Assembly: GCA_020635355.1 (NCBI GenBank)
Contig: JACJZW010000012.1
Span: 1-64,000, forward strand
Source: Flavobacteriales bacterium
GTDB taxonomy: Bacteria; Bacteroidota; Bacteroidia; NS11-12g; UBA9320
Length of the DNA stretch: 64,000 bases
Reading direction: 5' to 3'
The translations under genes and the position numbers were made by a program. This document shows positions 26,828 to 35,943 of this stretch, in pieces. Within the stretch, counting starts at the first letter, position 1. Each line of letters opens with the position of its first letter. Below the pieces are notes generated by a model. The model ran no database searches. It was not told the origin of the DNA and saw nothing but the letters and a program-made list of their open reading frames with translations.

Positions 26828-28876
26828 TCATTGATTGATTCCTTCTAATTTGAACAGAAACGCGTATTCAAGGGCAATTTCCTTCAATCGTTCAAATCGT
26901 CCGCTGGCACCGCCATGGCCAAAGTCCATCTCGGTTTTGAGCAACAGAAGATGGTTATCTGTTTTGAGTTCACGAAGTCGGGCAACCCACTTGGCGGGTT
27001 CCCAATACTGAACCTGACTGTCGTGCAAGCCCGTTGTCACCAATAAATGCGGATAGTCCTTTGCCTCGATGTTATCGTACGGAGAGTATGACTTGATGTA
27101 GTGATAGTACTCCTCGTCTTTGGGATTTCCCCACTCATCAAATTCACCGGTGGTAAGCGGTATGCTCTCGTCCATCATGGTGGTTACCACGTCAACAAAC
27201 GGAACGGCTGCAACGGCGCCGTTGAATAATTCAGGCGCCATATTGATTACGGCACCCATCAGCAAGCCACCGGCCGATCCGCCCATGGCGTATAAATGTT
27301 CCGGAGTAGTGAGACCCAGGGTTACGAGATGCTTTCCGCAATCAATAAAGTCGTAAAAGGTGTTTTTCTTCTTCAATAACTTCCCATTCTCATACCAGGC
27401 TCGTCCCATTTCTTCTCCACCACGGATGTGTGCTATGGCGAACGCGAATCCTCGGTTCAGCAGGGAGAGTCTCACAGAACTGAAGGTTGGGTCAATAGAA
27501 TGACCATAACTTCCATAACCGTATAACAAGAGTGGACCGGAAGTAAAGGAACGGTGATGCACCAACGAAATGGGGATTTGAGTTCCATCCCGTCCGGTAG
27601 CCCAAATCCGTCTTGATCGATAGTCCGATTTGTCGTAGCCACCTACCACGGTTTGTTGCTTCAATAACGTTCGACTTCGATCCTCCATGTGGTATTCATA
27701 CGTGGAGGTAGGTGTGAGTAACGACGTATATCCGTATCGGAGGGTCTTCGTTTGATATTCCGGGTTAACGCCTACTCCCAGGGTATAGGTTTCCTCATCT
27801 ACCTCCAGTTCATGTTGATCGCCGGTGCGTTGATCGCGAATCATGATATGCGTTAAACCGCCACGACGTTCTTCCAGTACCATAAAATCCTGAAACAACT
27901 CAATCCCTTCCAGGAGGGTGTCTGTACGATGCGGGATCAGTTCCTTCCAGTATTCGCGATGAGTTTGATCCAGGGAACATTCCATCAATCGGAAGTTCTC
28001 GGCTTCCCAGTTGGTGACCACAAACCAGGTGTTCTTAAAGTGAGCAATCCCATACTCCATGCCCCGTATCCGTGGTTGAAAAATGCGAAAATCAGCGGTG
28101 GGGTTATCAGCTTCCAGAATTTGATATTCCGTGGTTAAGGTGGATGATGAAACGATGATCAGGTACTCCCTGGATTTCGACTTACCCACAGAGATATGAA
28201 AGGTTTCATCAGCCTCAAAAAAACGTTCACGTGATTTGTCCGATGAAAAATCATAGCTAAATACGCGATCTGAACGAAGGGTCTGAGCGTCCTTGGTAGT
28301 ATAGAAAACGGTCTGATTATCGTTCGCCCAAACCGATCCACCCGTGGTGCCTTCAATTTTTTGATCGATGATTTCTCCTGTACGAAGGTTCTTAAAATGG
28401 ATGGTATAGATTCGACGGCTTACCGTATCCATTCCAAAAGACAACCAGGTGTTATCCGGGCTTACGGCTAAACCGCCAACCTGACAATAGGCCAAACCTT
28501 CTGCCAACGGATTGACGTCCAAGACAATTTCCTCATCGGCTTCCATGGTTTGATGCCGTCTGCAGTGAATGGGGTATTCCTTTCCACTTTCGTATCGGGT
28601 GTAATACCAGTACTGATTCAGAAAATAGGGTACCGATTCATCTTCCTCTTTAATCCGACCTTTCATTTCCGTGAATAGATCGGCTTGGAAGGTTTCTGTA
28701 TCGTGCATCACCTCATTGGTATGGGCATTCTCTGCATTGAGGTAGGCAATCACTTCGGGATTTTCACGGTTATTCAACCAGTAGTAGGGGTCGTCCCGAC
28801 GATCGCCGTGTTCAGTGTGAACATGGGGAATCTGTTTACAACCGGGAGCGACAGGGTGCGAATGTTGATCAGGCAT
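26828..28876 (-). CDS. S9 family peptidase (oligopeptidase B-like)
   Basis: 682 residues, cytoplasmic (no signal peptide). N-terminal seven-bladed propeller (about 70-400) after 'DDPYYWLNNRENPEVIAYL', the prolyl-oligopeptidase N-terminal signature. The C-terminal alpha/beta hydrolase has the nucleophile in 'GGSAGGLLMG', Asp in 'TGLHDSQVQYWEPAKW' and His in 'DFGHGGASGR'. The overall block order fits protease II/oligopeptidase B, which cleaves peptides after basic residues. Its ATG overlaps the stop of the rhomboid gene by 8 nt, so translation is probably coupled. Confidence 0.93.
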   Translation of the reverse strand: MPDQHSHPVAPGCKQIPHVHTEHGDRRDDPYYWLNNRENPEVIAYLNAENAHTNEVMHDTETFQADLFTEMKGRIKEEDESVPYFLNQYWYYTRYESGKEYPIHCRRHQTMEADEEIVLDVNPLAEGLAYCQVGGLAVSPDNTWLSFGMDTVSRRIYTIHFKNLRTGEIIDQKIEGTTGGSVWANDNQTVFYTTKDAQTLRSDRVFSYDFSSDKSRERFFEADETFHISVGKSKSREYLIIVSSSTLTTEYQILEADNPTADFRIFQPRIRGMEYGIAHFKNTWFVVTNWEAENFRLMECSLDQTHREYWKELIPHRTDTLLEGIELFQDFMVLEERRGGLTHIMIRDQRTGDQHELEVDEETYTLGVGVNPEYQTKTLRYGYTSLLTPTSTYEYHMEDRSRTLLKQQTVVGGYDKSDYRSRRIWATGRDGTQIPISLVHHRSFTSGPLLLYGYGSYGHSIDPTFSSVRLSLLNRGFAFAIAHIRGGEEMGRAWYENGKLLKKKNTFYDFIDCGKHLVTLGLTTPEHLYAMGGSAGGLLMGAVINMAPELFNGAVAAVPFVDVVTTMMDESIPLTTGEFDEWGNPKDEEYYHYIKSYSPYDNIEAKDYPHLLVTTGLHDSQVQYWEPAKWVARLRELKTDNHLLLLKTEMDFGHGGASGRFERLKEIALEYAFLFKLEGINQ

Positions 28877-30251
28877 TTAATTCTTCTAGAATGGTTTCGA
28901 TTTGTTTCATGACATCTTCAAATTCCCGATAGGACGGTGAATATTCCCACAACGGGTTGTTGGCGTTTTTAGATAGTATCCGATAGCTGCGTTCACGAAG
29001 TGAAACATATTCAATGAGTTTGGATCGCAGCTGCAGTTGTTGCGGATTTAGTTCGGTGGTGTCTACCGATTCCAGCACCTTCTTTGCCTCAACCCACTTG
29101 GGTATCCCGGTGGATTCGATGAAGGTTTTTAAAGAATCCTCGCGAACCTGATCCGTCATGTGATAGAGGTACATGGCATCGGTTTCCAATTCGGCGAATT
29201 CTTCCACGGCAACAGCAAATTCATCTACCTCGGCTTCGCCGTTGGACACAACGATGAAGGATGAAGCCAGAATTACAACAGCAATGGCCGAAAAAAGCGC
29301 TGCACGAGGTTTGCCTCTAAAGGCTTCATAGCTGCGCCCAATCCAGGCCAATCCAAGAACAAATCCGGTCACCAATCCACCGATATGCGCCGCATTGTCT
29401 ACTCCGTCTTTTAAACCGTAAACCAGGTTATATCCTACAAAAACCAGGATAGACGTGAGGAAGGCTTTGACCATTTGGGTGGATAAGGATTTAAATAGGA
29501 GGAGGGCCAGAAATAAACCGTACATGCCAAAAATGGCTCCGGAAGCGCCGGCGCTTACCAGGTTATTATGCATGGCAAAACTTACCGCACTGGCTCCGAT
29601 ACCCGTTACCAAATAGGCTACTGCAAAACGGGCTGAACCTATGATTTCTTCCAATATCAACCCGATGTAAAACAGGGCATACATATTAAACAGAAGATGA
29701 ACAATGCCAATGTGAACGAAACAACAGGTGAACAATCGCCAGTAATCACCCTCAACCACCAAGGGGCCATAATTGGCGCCCCAACTCACCAGATCATCAG
29801 CGGAAGGTTCCATGATATGTACCCCATTCACCACCATCAGAATGAAAATGATGATATTCAGGACGATGATGGTAGACGTAACCACATGTGTTTTAAACGG
29901 ATTAAAATCAAATGAGGGGGAATTGTCTGGAGTCAATGAATTTTGGTGTTCCTCCATCACTTCATCATAGGTTTTTTCCAATCCGGCATCCTCCGATTCA
30001 CTCAGAAATGTCTCCATTTCAGTGATCAGGGGATCATCGATGTCATAGGACTCTTCACTTACGGTAAAGGTGGCAATCCCGTTATCAACTGAAACCGTGC
30101 AGGTGTAACGAAGTTCGTCGTTCTCAACGGAACCTACCATAAACTCACTGGCACTGATATCGCCCAGCAGCCAACCGTGATTTGAAAGAACGTGCAAACA
30201 CGCCGATAACACGGCTTTATCTGAATGGGGTTGGAATGTGTGTTGAATCAT
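28869..30251 (-). CDS. Rhomboid-family intramembrane serine protease with N- and C-terminal extensions
   Basis: About 460 residues. Residues 1-115 are a soluble acidic domain, then six or seven membrane helices. The rhomboid core is intact: 'HIGIVHLLFNMYAL' (HxxxxHxxxN), catalytic Ser in 'AGASGAIFG' and His in 'AAHIGGLVTG'. A soluble C-terminal helical tail of about 110 residues follows. The soluble N-domain may sense or bind substrates. The start is uncertain: ATG 30251 gives MIQHTF..., with ATG 30275 and GTG 30290 as alternatives. It is upstream of, and overlaps, the S9 peptidase gene, and diverges from tsaB. Confidence 0.9.
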   Translation of the reverse strand: MIQHTFQPHSDKAVLSACLHVLSNHGWLLGDISASEFMVGSVENDELRYTCTVSVDNGIATFTVSEESYDIDDPLITEMETFLSESEDAGLEKTYDEVMEEHQNSLTPDNSPSFDFNPFKTHVVTSTIIVLNIIIFILMVVNGVHIMEPSADDLVSWGANYGPLVVEGDYWRLFTCCFVHIGIVHLLFNMYALFYIGLILEEIIGSARFAVAYLVTGIGASAVSFAMHNNLVSAGASGAIFGMYGLFLALLLFKSLSTQMVKAFLTSILVFVGYNLVYGLKDGVDNAAHIGGLVTGFVLGLAWIGRSYEAFRGKPRAALFSAIAVVILASSFIVVSNGEAEVDEFAVAVEEFAELETDAMYLYHMTDQVREDSLKTFIESTGIPKWVEAKKVLESVDTTELNPQQLQLRSKLIEYVSLRERSYRILSKNANNPLWEYSPSYREFEDVMKQIETILEELNA

Positions 30252-30335
30252 GTGGGGGCGAATATCCGAAATCATTTGGTTGAAAGGCACGTCAGTGCCA
30301 ATTCGATTGTTGCCTTGGTATCCGATATTTGCTGC

Positions 30336-31007
30336 ATGACGCGAATTCTATGCATCGATACCTCCGGTCCGGTTTGCACTGCTTTACTGGCAAACAACGG
30401 GATGGTGGAATGGGTTCGTCAATATCCCGGCCCCAATGATCACGCGGCCTATCTTCATCTGGCCATTCAAGAAATATGGACAAAGCAAGGTGGAGTTGAT
30501 GCCGTTGCAGTTTGTTCCGGTCCGGGGTCGTACACCGGTTTACGGATCGGTGTTTCAGCAGCTAAGGGATTGTGTTATGCCGGGAATCTTCCACTCTTAG
30601 CCATACCCACACTTCGGCTGATGGCTGAAAGTGTTCGGCTGATGGATGTTCGGAGTGATTACATTGTCCCAATGTTGGATGCGAGAAGGGATGAGGTATA
30701 TCTGGGTGTTTTTTACACGGACGGGTCTCAGCTCAGTCCGGACGAAGCGCACATCTTATCTGAAAATTCACTTTCAGATTGGCGGAGTAAAGGAACGCTC
30801 ACACTAACCGGATCGGGTGCTGAAAAGGCCATTCGGATACTGGGAACGGAACGTATAAGTCAGGTTGAGGTGGATGCAGAAACCCATCTTCGGGCGTTTG
30901 CGGCGATGGCACAATCAACCTACGATACCCGTCGTTTTGAGGACGTAGCTTACTTTGAGCCGGAATACTTGAAACCATTTTTCTTCACTTCGTCAAAGAA
31001 ATTGTGA
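30336..31007 (+). CDS. tsaB: tRNA threonylcarbamoyladenosine biosynthesis protein TsaB
   Basis: 223 residues. ASKHA-fold pseudo-enzyme that pairs with TsaD (and TsaE) to make t6A37 in ANN-decoding tRNAs. Typical blocks are 'ILCIDTSGPVCTALL' at the N-terminus, 'AVCSGPGSYTGLRIGVSAAKG' (split as GPGSYTGLRIG) and 'PMLDARRDEVY'. ATG 30336 matches the family start; a longer frame reaching 30225 would add 37 unrelated residues. A near-consensus GATATTTG box lies 4 nt before the ATG. Its TGA shares a base with the ATG of the next gene. Confidence 0.95.
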   Translation: MTRILCIDTSGPVCTALLANNGMVEWVRQYPGPNDHAAYLHLAIQEIWTKQGGVDAVAVCSGPGSYTGLRIGVSAAKGLCYAGNLPLLAIPTLRLMAESVRLMDVRSDYIVPMLDARRDEVYLGVFYTDGSQLSPDEAHILSENSLSDWRSKGTLTLTGSGAEKAIRILGTERISQVEVDAETHLRAFAAMAQSTYDTRRFEDVAYFEPEYLKPFFFTSSKKL

Positions 31008-32776
31008 TGCGTCGCATCCTTATAATTCTTCTGGCATGGATGTCCATTCTTCCTGTTTGGAGCCAAACCATTGCCATCAAACCCATTTGGGTAGATGGTG
31101 TTTCCAATGAATGGCCCAATCAGATTAGCCAAACCTGGAGTAATCATGAGTTGGCGCAAGGGGCCTTGGATGAAGCCGTTAAAGAAATGCGGGGTAAGGG
31201 ATTTTTGCTGGCATCAGCGGATTCCATTTGGATGGATACTACAACACTGAACGTTAAACTTTACACCGGGTATCACTACAATTGGGCAAACCTTCGTATC
31301 GAAGGAATTCCCGAAGGATGGTTTGATGAAGGCGAGTTGAGTTCAACTTCACGGCGTAAAAAAGCCCGTCCTTCTGTTGAAACAGCATCAACTATTAATA
31401 CCATTCTGAATCGAGGGGAAAATTTGGGTCACCCTTTCATCTCTGTTCATTTTGACAGCATTCAGGTTCGGGAGGATACGCTCATGGGTATTCTGAGAGT
31501 GGATCCAAACGCTCAGTTTGTTATGGATACCATTGAACTGAAAGGAGACGCCAAAGTGTCAAAAGCGTTTCTGTACAGTTATCTCAACTTCAAACCCGGT
31601 GATTTGTACCGGGAGAGCGTGATGAAACGGGTTACCGAAAAGCTTCGGAAGCTACCGTATGTACAACCAGGTATTCGGACGTCGGTTTACTTCGTGCAAA
31701 ACAAAGCCAGGTTAGTCCTGGAACTCAAGTCCCGAAAGACGGATCAGGTAGATGGGATCATTGGCTTCGCCCCAAATGCATCGGCCTCTGATCAATTGTT
31801 GATTACAGGTGAGGCCAATATCGATCTCAAGAATTTATTTCAGCGAGGGATTGCCTACAACATGCATTGGAAGAGTTTTCAGGAGCGATCGCAACAACTG
31901 CGTTTAGGTGGTATGTATCCGTTTATCCTGCAAAGTTCGCTGGGTGCCGACGTGGGTTTGGAGTATGTGAAATACGATACATTGTTTTTTAATTTGAAAT
32001 CGGTGGTTGGAAGTCGGTTTTACATCAACGGCACCGACTATATCAAATTCTACTATCAGAATCAGAACACCTCACTCATTAGTGTAGACACCACGCAAAT
32101 TCGTTCGTTGCAACGCATTCCGGACAGCAACCCGGTTCGCATCCGAAGCTATGGCGTGGAATCCAGCATACAACGACTGGATTATCCCGTGAATCCAAGA
32201 CGAGGTTTTCAAGTCATATTAAATGGCAATGTTGGTAATCGAACCATTCTCAAGGATTTCAGAATTGAAGAGGTCCGCTTTAATTCATCAGAGGGCTACA
32301 GCTATTCAGTATATGATTCCATCGACTTAAAAACCCGTCAGGGTGAATTGAAATACAACCTTCAGTTCTTTTTGCCGATAGGAAAAAGCAGCACGATTGT
32401 ACCATCTATAACCGGCCAGCACTTATTAACCTCAACTATATTTTTCAATGACTTGTATCGGTTTGGCGGTACCAAGAGTCTGCGTGGATTTAATGAGGAG
32501 TCGATCTTATCCAGTTCCTTCACCATTTTGGCATTGGAGTACCGCTATCTGTTTAGCACCAACGCTTACTTTCAACTTTTCGGAAATGTGGCGCGAACCG
32601 AGAACCGGGCCAATGGATTACAAAAACTGGATTATCCCTATGGATTTGGTGCCGGGGTAAATCTGGAGGTAAATTCTGGAATACTGACGCTGGCCTATGC
32701 CTTGGGTGCAGAACAGGGGAATCCGGTAAAAACGAGCACGGCTAAAATCCACTTTGGAATTATCAACTACTTGTAG
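31007..32776 (+). CDS. Omp85/BamA-TamA-like outer-membrane protein
   Basis: 589 residues with a signal peptide ('RILIILLAWMSILPVWSQ'). One or two POTRA-like regions are visible around 150-240 ('DTIELKGDAKVSKAFLYSYL' and 'ESVMKRVTEKLRKLPYV'), followed by a 16-strand-type barrel. The Omp85 hallmark is present as 'RFGGTKSLRGFNEE' (the RGF motif, about residue 495), and the last strand ends in an aromatic/hydrophobic residue pattern. It is shorter than true BamA, so a TamA-like or dedicated assembly/translocation role is likely. Its start overlaps the tsaB stop by one base; its 3' end overlaps the convergent acyltransferase gene by 14 bp. Confidence 0.88.
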   Translation: MRRILIILLAWMSILPVWSQTIAIKPIWVDGVSNEWPNQISQTWSNHELAQGALDEAVKEMRGKGFLLASADSIWMDTTTLNVKLYTGYHYNWANLRIEGIPEGWFDEGELSSTSRRKKARPSVETASTINTILNRGENLGHPFISVHFDSIQVREDTLMGILRVDPNAQFVMDTIELKGDAKVSKAFLYSYLNFKPGDLYRESVMKRVTEKLRKLPYVQPGIRTSVYFVQNKARLVLELKSRKTDQVDGIIGFAPNASASDQLLITGEANIDLKNLFQRGIAYNMHWKSFQERSQQLRLGGMYPFILQSSLGADVGLEYVKYDTLFFNLKSVVGSRFYINGTDYIKFYYQNQNTSLISVDTTQIRSLQRIPDSNPVRIRSYGVESSIQRLDYPVNPRRGFQVILNGNVGNRTILKDFRIEEVRFNSSEGYSYSVYDSIDLKTRQGELKYNLQFFLPIGKSSTIVPSITGQHLLTSTIFFNDLYRFGGTKSLRGFNEESILSSSFTILALEYRYLFSTNAYFQLFGNVARTENRANGLQKLDYPYGFGAGVNLEVNSGILTLAYALGAEQGNPVKTSTAKIHFGIINYL

Positions 32777-34112
32777 CCGTCCGATTCTGGGTGGCTTTAA
32801 ATTCATCAATAGCCAGCTTCAATTCAGAGATCAATTGATTACGTTCGGTTTGCAGAGATTGTTTTTTAATCTGTAAGCGGCTACTCGTCATTATTTTTAG
32901 CTTACGAATAAATACACGGGCTGTTGCACCATATAAATAGGTGAACAATCCCAAACTGGGCCAGATGAGGACAAAGGCAACGGTTAGTAACCAATTGTCA
33001 AACAGGCGATGTATAAATAGGGATTCTACGAACAGAAAAATTGAAAAGAGTAAAACACCCAGTGCCAGAATAACGGATCCGGCAAAATCCGATCGCTTTA
33101 CCACGCGGTAGGCAATAACCTTAGTGAGTAGAAAAGGGACGAGGTGGGTGAGACACCCAACTAAATAAACAGGCAAGGTGATTAAGAGCGTGATTAATTT
33201 CCACCAATTCCCTTTGATCGCGAGTTGGGTGCGTACGTCGGTACCAACCGCCGATTCCGGATCCACAATGGCATACTTTCTTAAGTGATTTCGCAGACGA
33301 TTGGTAAATGTGTTGAGTTCATCGGGTTTCTGGTCTCTGAAATAGTTTAATCCCGCGGCGATAAACTGACGTTGTTCATACCAGGAATCCATGGACAAAT
33401 CCGGATCGGCCTGATAGAGTTGTTCCATCTGTCGGATAAGTTGATCGTCGGAACTGGAATGAAGGGTAACAATTTTGGATTTTAGGGCGGCTTCCATTCG
33501 TGACGTCAACTCACGAACCGTTGATTCCGGATCGGACTCATAATCTTCTTTTAGCGCCTTAATGGAGAAGGGGTCGCCTATGTCCAATAAAAGACGACTG
33601 CGAAAAATGTGGGGATGCGTGTAATTAATACCTACCGGTACAATGTGTAAGTCAAGCTCATATTGATTTTTCTTTTCGGCACCTAATGCAATGCGTGCCG
33701 TTCCGGTTTTTAGCGGAGCTAATAGGAATTTGGTTTGGCACAGACCTTCGGGAAAGATCATCAGACTTCCCTTCCGCTCCAGAAGCTCGTAACAGTATTT
33801 AAATACGTCATCATTTTTATGGACGTCGTCAGGAGAATAATCCTTTCGGTAGATGGGGATCATGTTTAACCTGGAGAATATCTTGGCCAGGGTGGGGTTC
33901 TGGAAGGATTCGCCACGGGTTAGAAAGTTCATTTCATTGGGCAACAGACACGCCACTACAATGGGGTCCATGAAAGCGCTGCGGTGATTCGGAATAAAGA
34001 TGATGGGTTTGTTAGCTGGTATCAGTTCCTTATTCAGCACCTTAATTTCAGAGAAGTACTGATAGATGGAGTACTTGAATACCCTTTTGAGGACTTTATA
34101 GATTCCCGACAT
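32763..34112 (-). CDS. 1-acylglycerol-3-phosphate/glycerol-3-phosphate O-acyltransferase
   Basis: 449 residues. An N-terminal PlsC-type acyltransferase domain has 'PNHRSAFMDP' (HX5D spacing, as in the GPAT branch) and 'MIFPEGLCQ' (FPEG motif). Residues about 280-400 hold three or four membrane helices, and the tail is a basic coiled-coil-like segment. It transfers acyl chains to glycerol-3-phosphate or lysophosphatidate in phospholipid synthesis; the sequence does not settle which acceptor. A TAAATTTG box lies exactly 4 nt before the ATG. Confidence 0.9.
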   Translation of the reverse strand: MSGIYKVLKRVFKYSIYQYFSEIKVLNKELIPANKPIIFIPNHRSAFMDPIVVACLLPNEMNFLTRGESFQNPTLAKIFSRLNMIPIYRKDYSPDDVHKNDDVFKYCYELLERKGSLMIFPEGLCQTKFLLAPLKTGTARIALGAEKKNQYELDLHIVPVGINYTHPHIFRSRLLLDIGDPFSIKALKEDYESDPESTVRELTSRMEAALKSKIVTLHSSSDDQLIRQMEQLYQADPDLSMDSWYEQRQFIAAGLNYFRDQKPDELNTFTNRLRNHLRKYAIVDPESAVGTDVRTQLAIKGNWWKLITLLITLPVYLVGCLTHLVPFLLTKVIAYRVVKRSDFAGSVILALGVLLFSIFLFVESLFIHRLFDNWLLTVAFVLIWPSLGLFTYLYGATARVFIRKLKIMTSSRLQIKKQSLQTERNQLISELKLAIDEFKATQNRTATSS

Positions 34113-34116
34113 AACT

Positions 34117-34124
34117 CAAATTTA
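34117..34124 (-). promoter_or_regulatory. TAnnTTTG -7 box, 4 nt before acyltransferase start
   Basis: On the minus strand TAAATTTG, then agtt and the ATG at 34112. It fits the leaderless pattern. Confidence 0.5.
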
Positions 34125-34289
34125 ACCGAACAAGCCACCTTGTGAGCCCGTTTAAGGCACTTTTACCCCACAAAATGAGGGTTATTCACACGTTTTCCAC
34201 AATTAATGTCATTGAAATGTCAGTAAATGTGCGTTTTAGCGTTTATAAACGAATAGAGACAAAAAAGTCGCCCTAAAAGGTGAAAAGCC

Positions 34290-34320
34290 TTGCATGTTTA
34301 GGAAACGTTTTCTTCCTTTG
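34290..34320 (+). promoter_or_regulatory. Possible promoter of the fibre-like operon
   Basis: TTG (34290-34292), 20 nt, TTCCTTTG (34313-34320), one base off the TAnnTTTG consensus. It would leave a 5' leader of about 60 nt before the ATG at 34389, unlike the leaderless genes in this window. Confidence 0.35.
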
Positions 34321-34388
34321 AATTGTCGAAAGTGACAAACTACTCACCGGAGACGAACTACTTAAATTACTTAACTACTTAATCTATT

Positions 34389-34964
34389 ATGAAAAGAAAA
34401 TTATTTGCTTTGGCTATTCTAGGAATGGCTTTCGCTTTCACAACTCAAGCTCAAGACAACGAGACAGACGATCACACTGTTCAGATCGAAATCCCTGAAG
34501 TAGCTATCCTCGACCTCGAGGCATCATCTTCAACCTCAATCACCCTTTCTGTTACTGCACCTACTGAAGCTGGTTTGCCAGTTAGTTTTTCTGACGCGAA
34601 GGATTCTTCTGTATGGATCAACTACTCTTCTATTGTAGGATCAACTACTGAAGCTTCACGAACTGTTGCTGCTAAAATTTCCAGCGGTACTGTTCCAGGT
34701 GGTATGCTTTTGAAAGTAACTGCTGCTGCTGACGCTGGTAACGGTGATGGTACTGTAGGATCTTCTGCTGGACAAATCACCTTGTCTTCTTCTGACCAAA
34801 CTGTAGTTTCTTCTATCGGAAGCTGCTACACTGGTGACGGAGCAAGCAACGGTCATAACTTGTACTACTCTTTGGAGTTGGATCCATCAGCTGGTAGCTA
34901 TGCTAACATCGATTTCGATGACGCTACTACCCTGACTATCCTCTACACAATCTCCAACAACTAA
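34389..34964 (+). CDS. Putative major structural subunit of a surface fibre
   Basis: 191 residues with a signal peptide ('MKRKLFALAILGMAFAFTTQAQ'). The mature start is 'DDHTVQIEIPEVAILDLEAS', and the rest is Ser/Thr/Gly-rich and beta-strand-like. It has one Cys in 'SSIGSCYTGDGASNGHNLYY' and ends in 'DATTLTILYTISNN'. The product of 38637-39197 is a clear homologue (DDH..IPE, WINYS, SSG..P.G, IG.C..G.G...GH.L.Y.L). Codon use here is unusually strongly biased to GCT, TCT, ACT, GGT and GTA, unlike its neighbours, suggesting very high expression. A strong terminator follows directly. I infer that it is the major subunit; I know no named family. Confidence 0.72.
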   Translation: MKRKLFALAILGMAFAFTTQAQDNETDDHTVQIEIPEVAILDLEASSSTSITLSVTAPTEAGLPVSFSDAKDSSVWINYSSIVGSTTEASRTVAAKISSGTVPGGMLLKVTAAADAGNGDGTVGSSAGQITLSSSDQTVVSSIGSCYTGDGASNGHNLYYSLELDPSAGSYANIDFDDATTLTILYTISNN

Positions 34965-34996
34965 TAACAACCTTAACCCAATACAAAGTGGTTCTG

Positions 34997-35028
34997 ACAG
35001 GGCGGTTTATCCGCCCTGTTTTTTTTTG
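34997..35028 (+). terminator. Strong intrinsic terminator after the first operon gene
   Basis: Stem ACAGGGCGG (34997-35005) with CCGCCCTGT (35011-35019), 5-nt loop, then nine T. Partial read-through would give a high ratio of subunit mRNA to the chaperone/usher mRNA. Confidence 0.9.
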
Positions 35029-35122
35029 TGAACATTTCAAACAGGATCGGCACAAGTTTTGTCCGTGAAAAGCGAGCAAAATCCTTGATTTGAATAGGTT
35101 GCTCCTACTACTCAAAAGCACT

Positions 35123-35923
35123 ATGAAACAACTCATTTTACTGGCCCTGGGCCTGATGACCATTTCGTTTTCCAACGCCAGTATCGTGGTGGTAAACGGA
35201 CTTTCCCATGAACACAATCTCCAAAAGGATGGAAAAGTACAGGGAACCGTTGTGGTTCGGAACACAGGAGAAAAAAGCAAACGGGCTCGGATCTACAAAA
35301 CGGACGTTACCCATAATTGTAAAGGGGAAACCGTCTTTAGTGAAGCCGTAACTCGGGATCGATGCAATGCAGGTTGGTTGTCGTTGTCCGACAATGAAAT
35401 CCTAATGGAACCAGGTCAAACCATCAACATCACCTATGGACTTACTCCACCAGCTGATCTGGACAAAAGTGGCAGTTACTGGGGGGTGATCATGATTGAG
35501 GAAATTGAAGATCTCGACACCAACAAACCAACCGTTGGTGTGAAGGTAAACGCCTTAGTTCGGTATGCCATTCAAATCATCGGCAGTTATGACGACAATG
35601 CGGTTAAACAATTGGAGATCGCCGATATAAAACTCGACACCACCGGAGGAGAACAACATGTTCGAATTTCCGTCCAAAACAGCGGAAACATCATGATGAA
35701 GCCCATCATGATTCTGGAAGTTTATTCAACCGATGGCGAACAAATTGCCCGAAAAGAAATTCCTTATCAAAAGGTATATCCCGGATACTGCAAGGTATTT
35801 GACATCCCTCTGGCCGATATTCCGGCAGGAAGTTATGACAGTGTAATTGTAGCCGATTGTGGAGACGAAAACCTCTACGGCATGCGATTTACCCTACCAG
35901 TGCTGGATTTGTCTAAATCCTGA
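35123..35923 (+). CDS. Ig-like periplasmic chaperone-like protein
   Basis: 266 residues with a signal peptide ('KQLILLALGLMTISFSNA'). Two Ig-like beta domains: the first includes 'KVQGTVVVRNTGEKSKRARIY', 'ILMEPGQTINITYGLTPPAD' and 'GSYWGVIMIEEIEDL', ending in 'NALVRYAIQIIG'; the second runs from about residue 165. The order of an N-T-G turn, a P-G-Q-x-x-x-I strand, G-S-Y-W-G strand and R-Y-A-I-Q strand resembles the layout of DUF916-type and pilus-chaperone Ig domains, but I see no PapD signature residues I could assert. Its position between subunit and usher-like genes supports a periplasmic chaperone role (inference). ATG 35123 begins the signal peptide. Confidence 0.65.
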   Translation: MKQLILLALGLMTISFSNASIVVVNGLSHEHNLQKDGKVQGTVVVRNTGEKSKRARIYKTDVTHNCKGETVFSEAVTRDRCNAGWLSLSDNEILMEPGQTINITYGLTPPADLDKSGSYWGVIMIEEIEDLDTNKPTVGVKVNALVRYAIQIIGSYDDNAVKQLEIADIKLDTTGGEQHVRISVQNSGNIMMKPIMILEVYSTDGEQIARKEIPYQKVYPGYCKVFDIPLADIPAGSYDSVIVADCGDENLYGMRFTLPVLDLSKS

Positions 35924-35943
35924 TTGGTCTGAAATGTCCGGTG

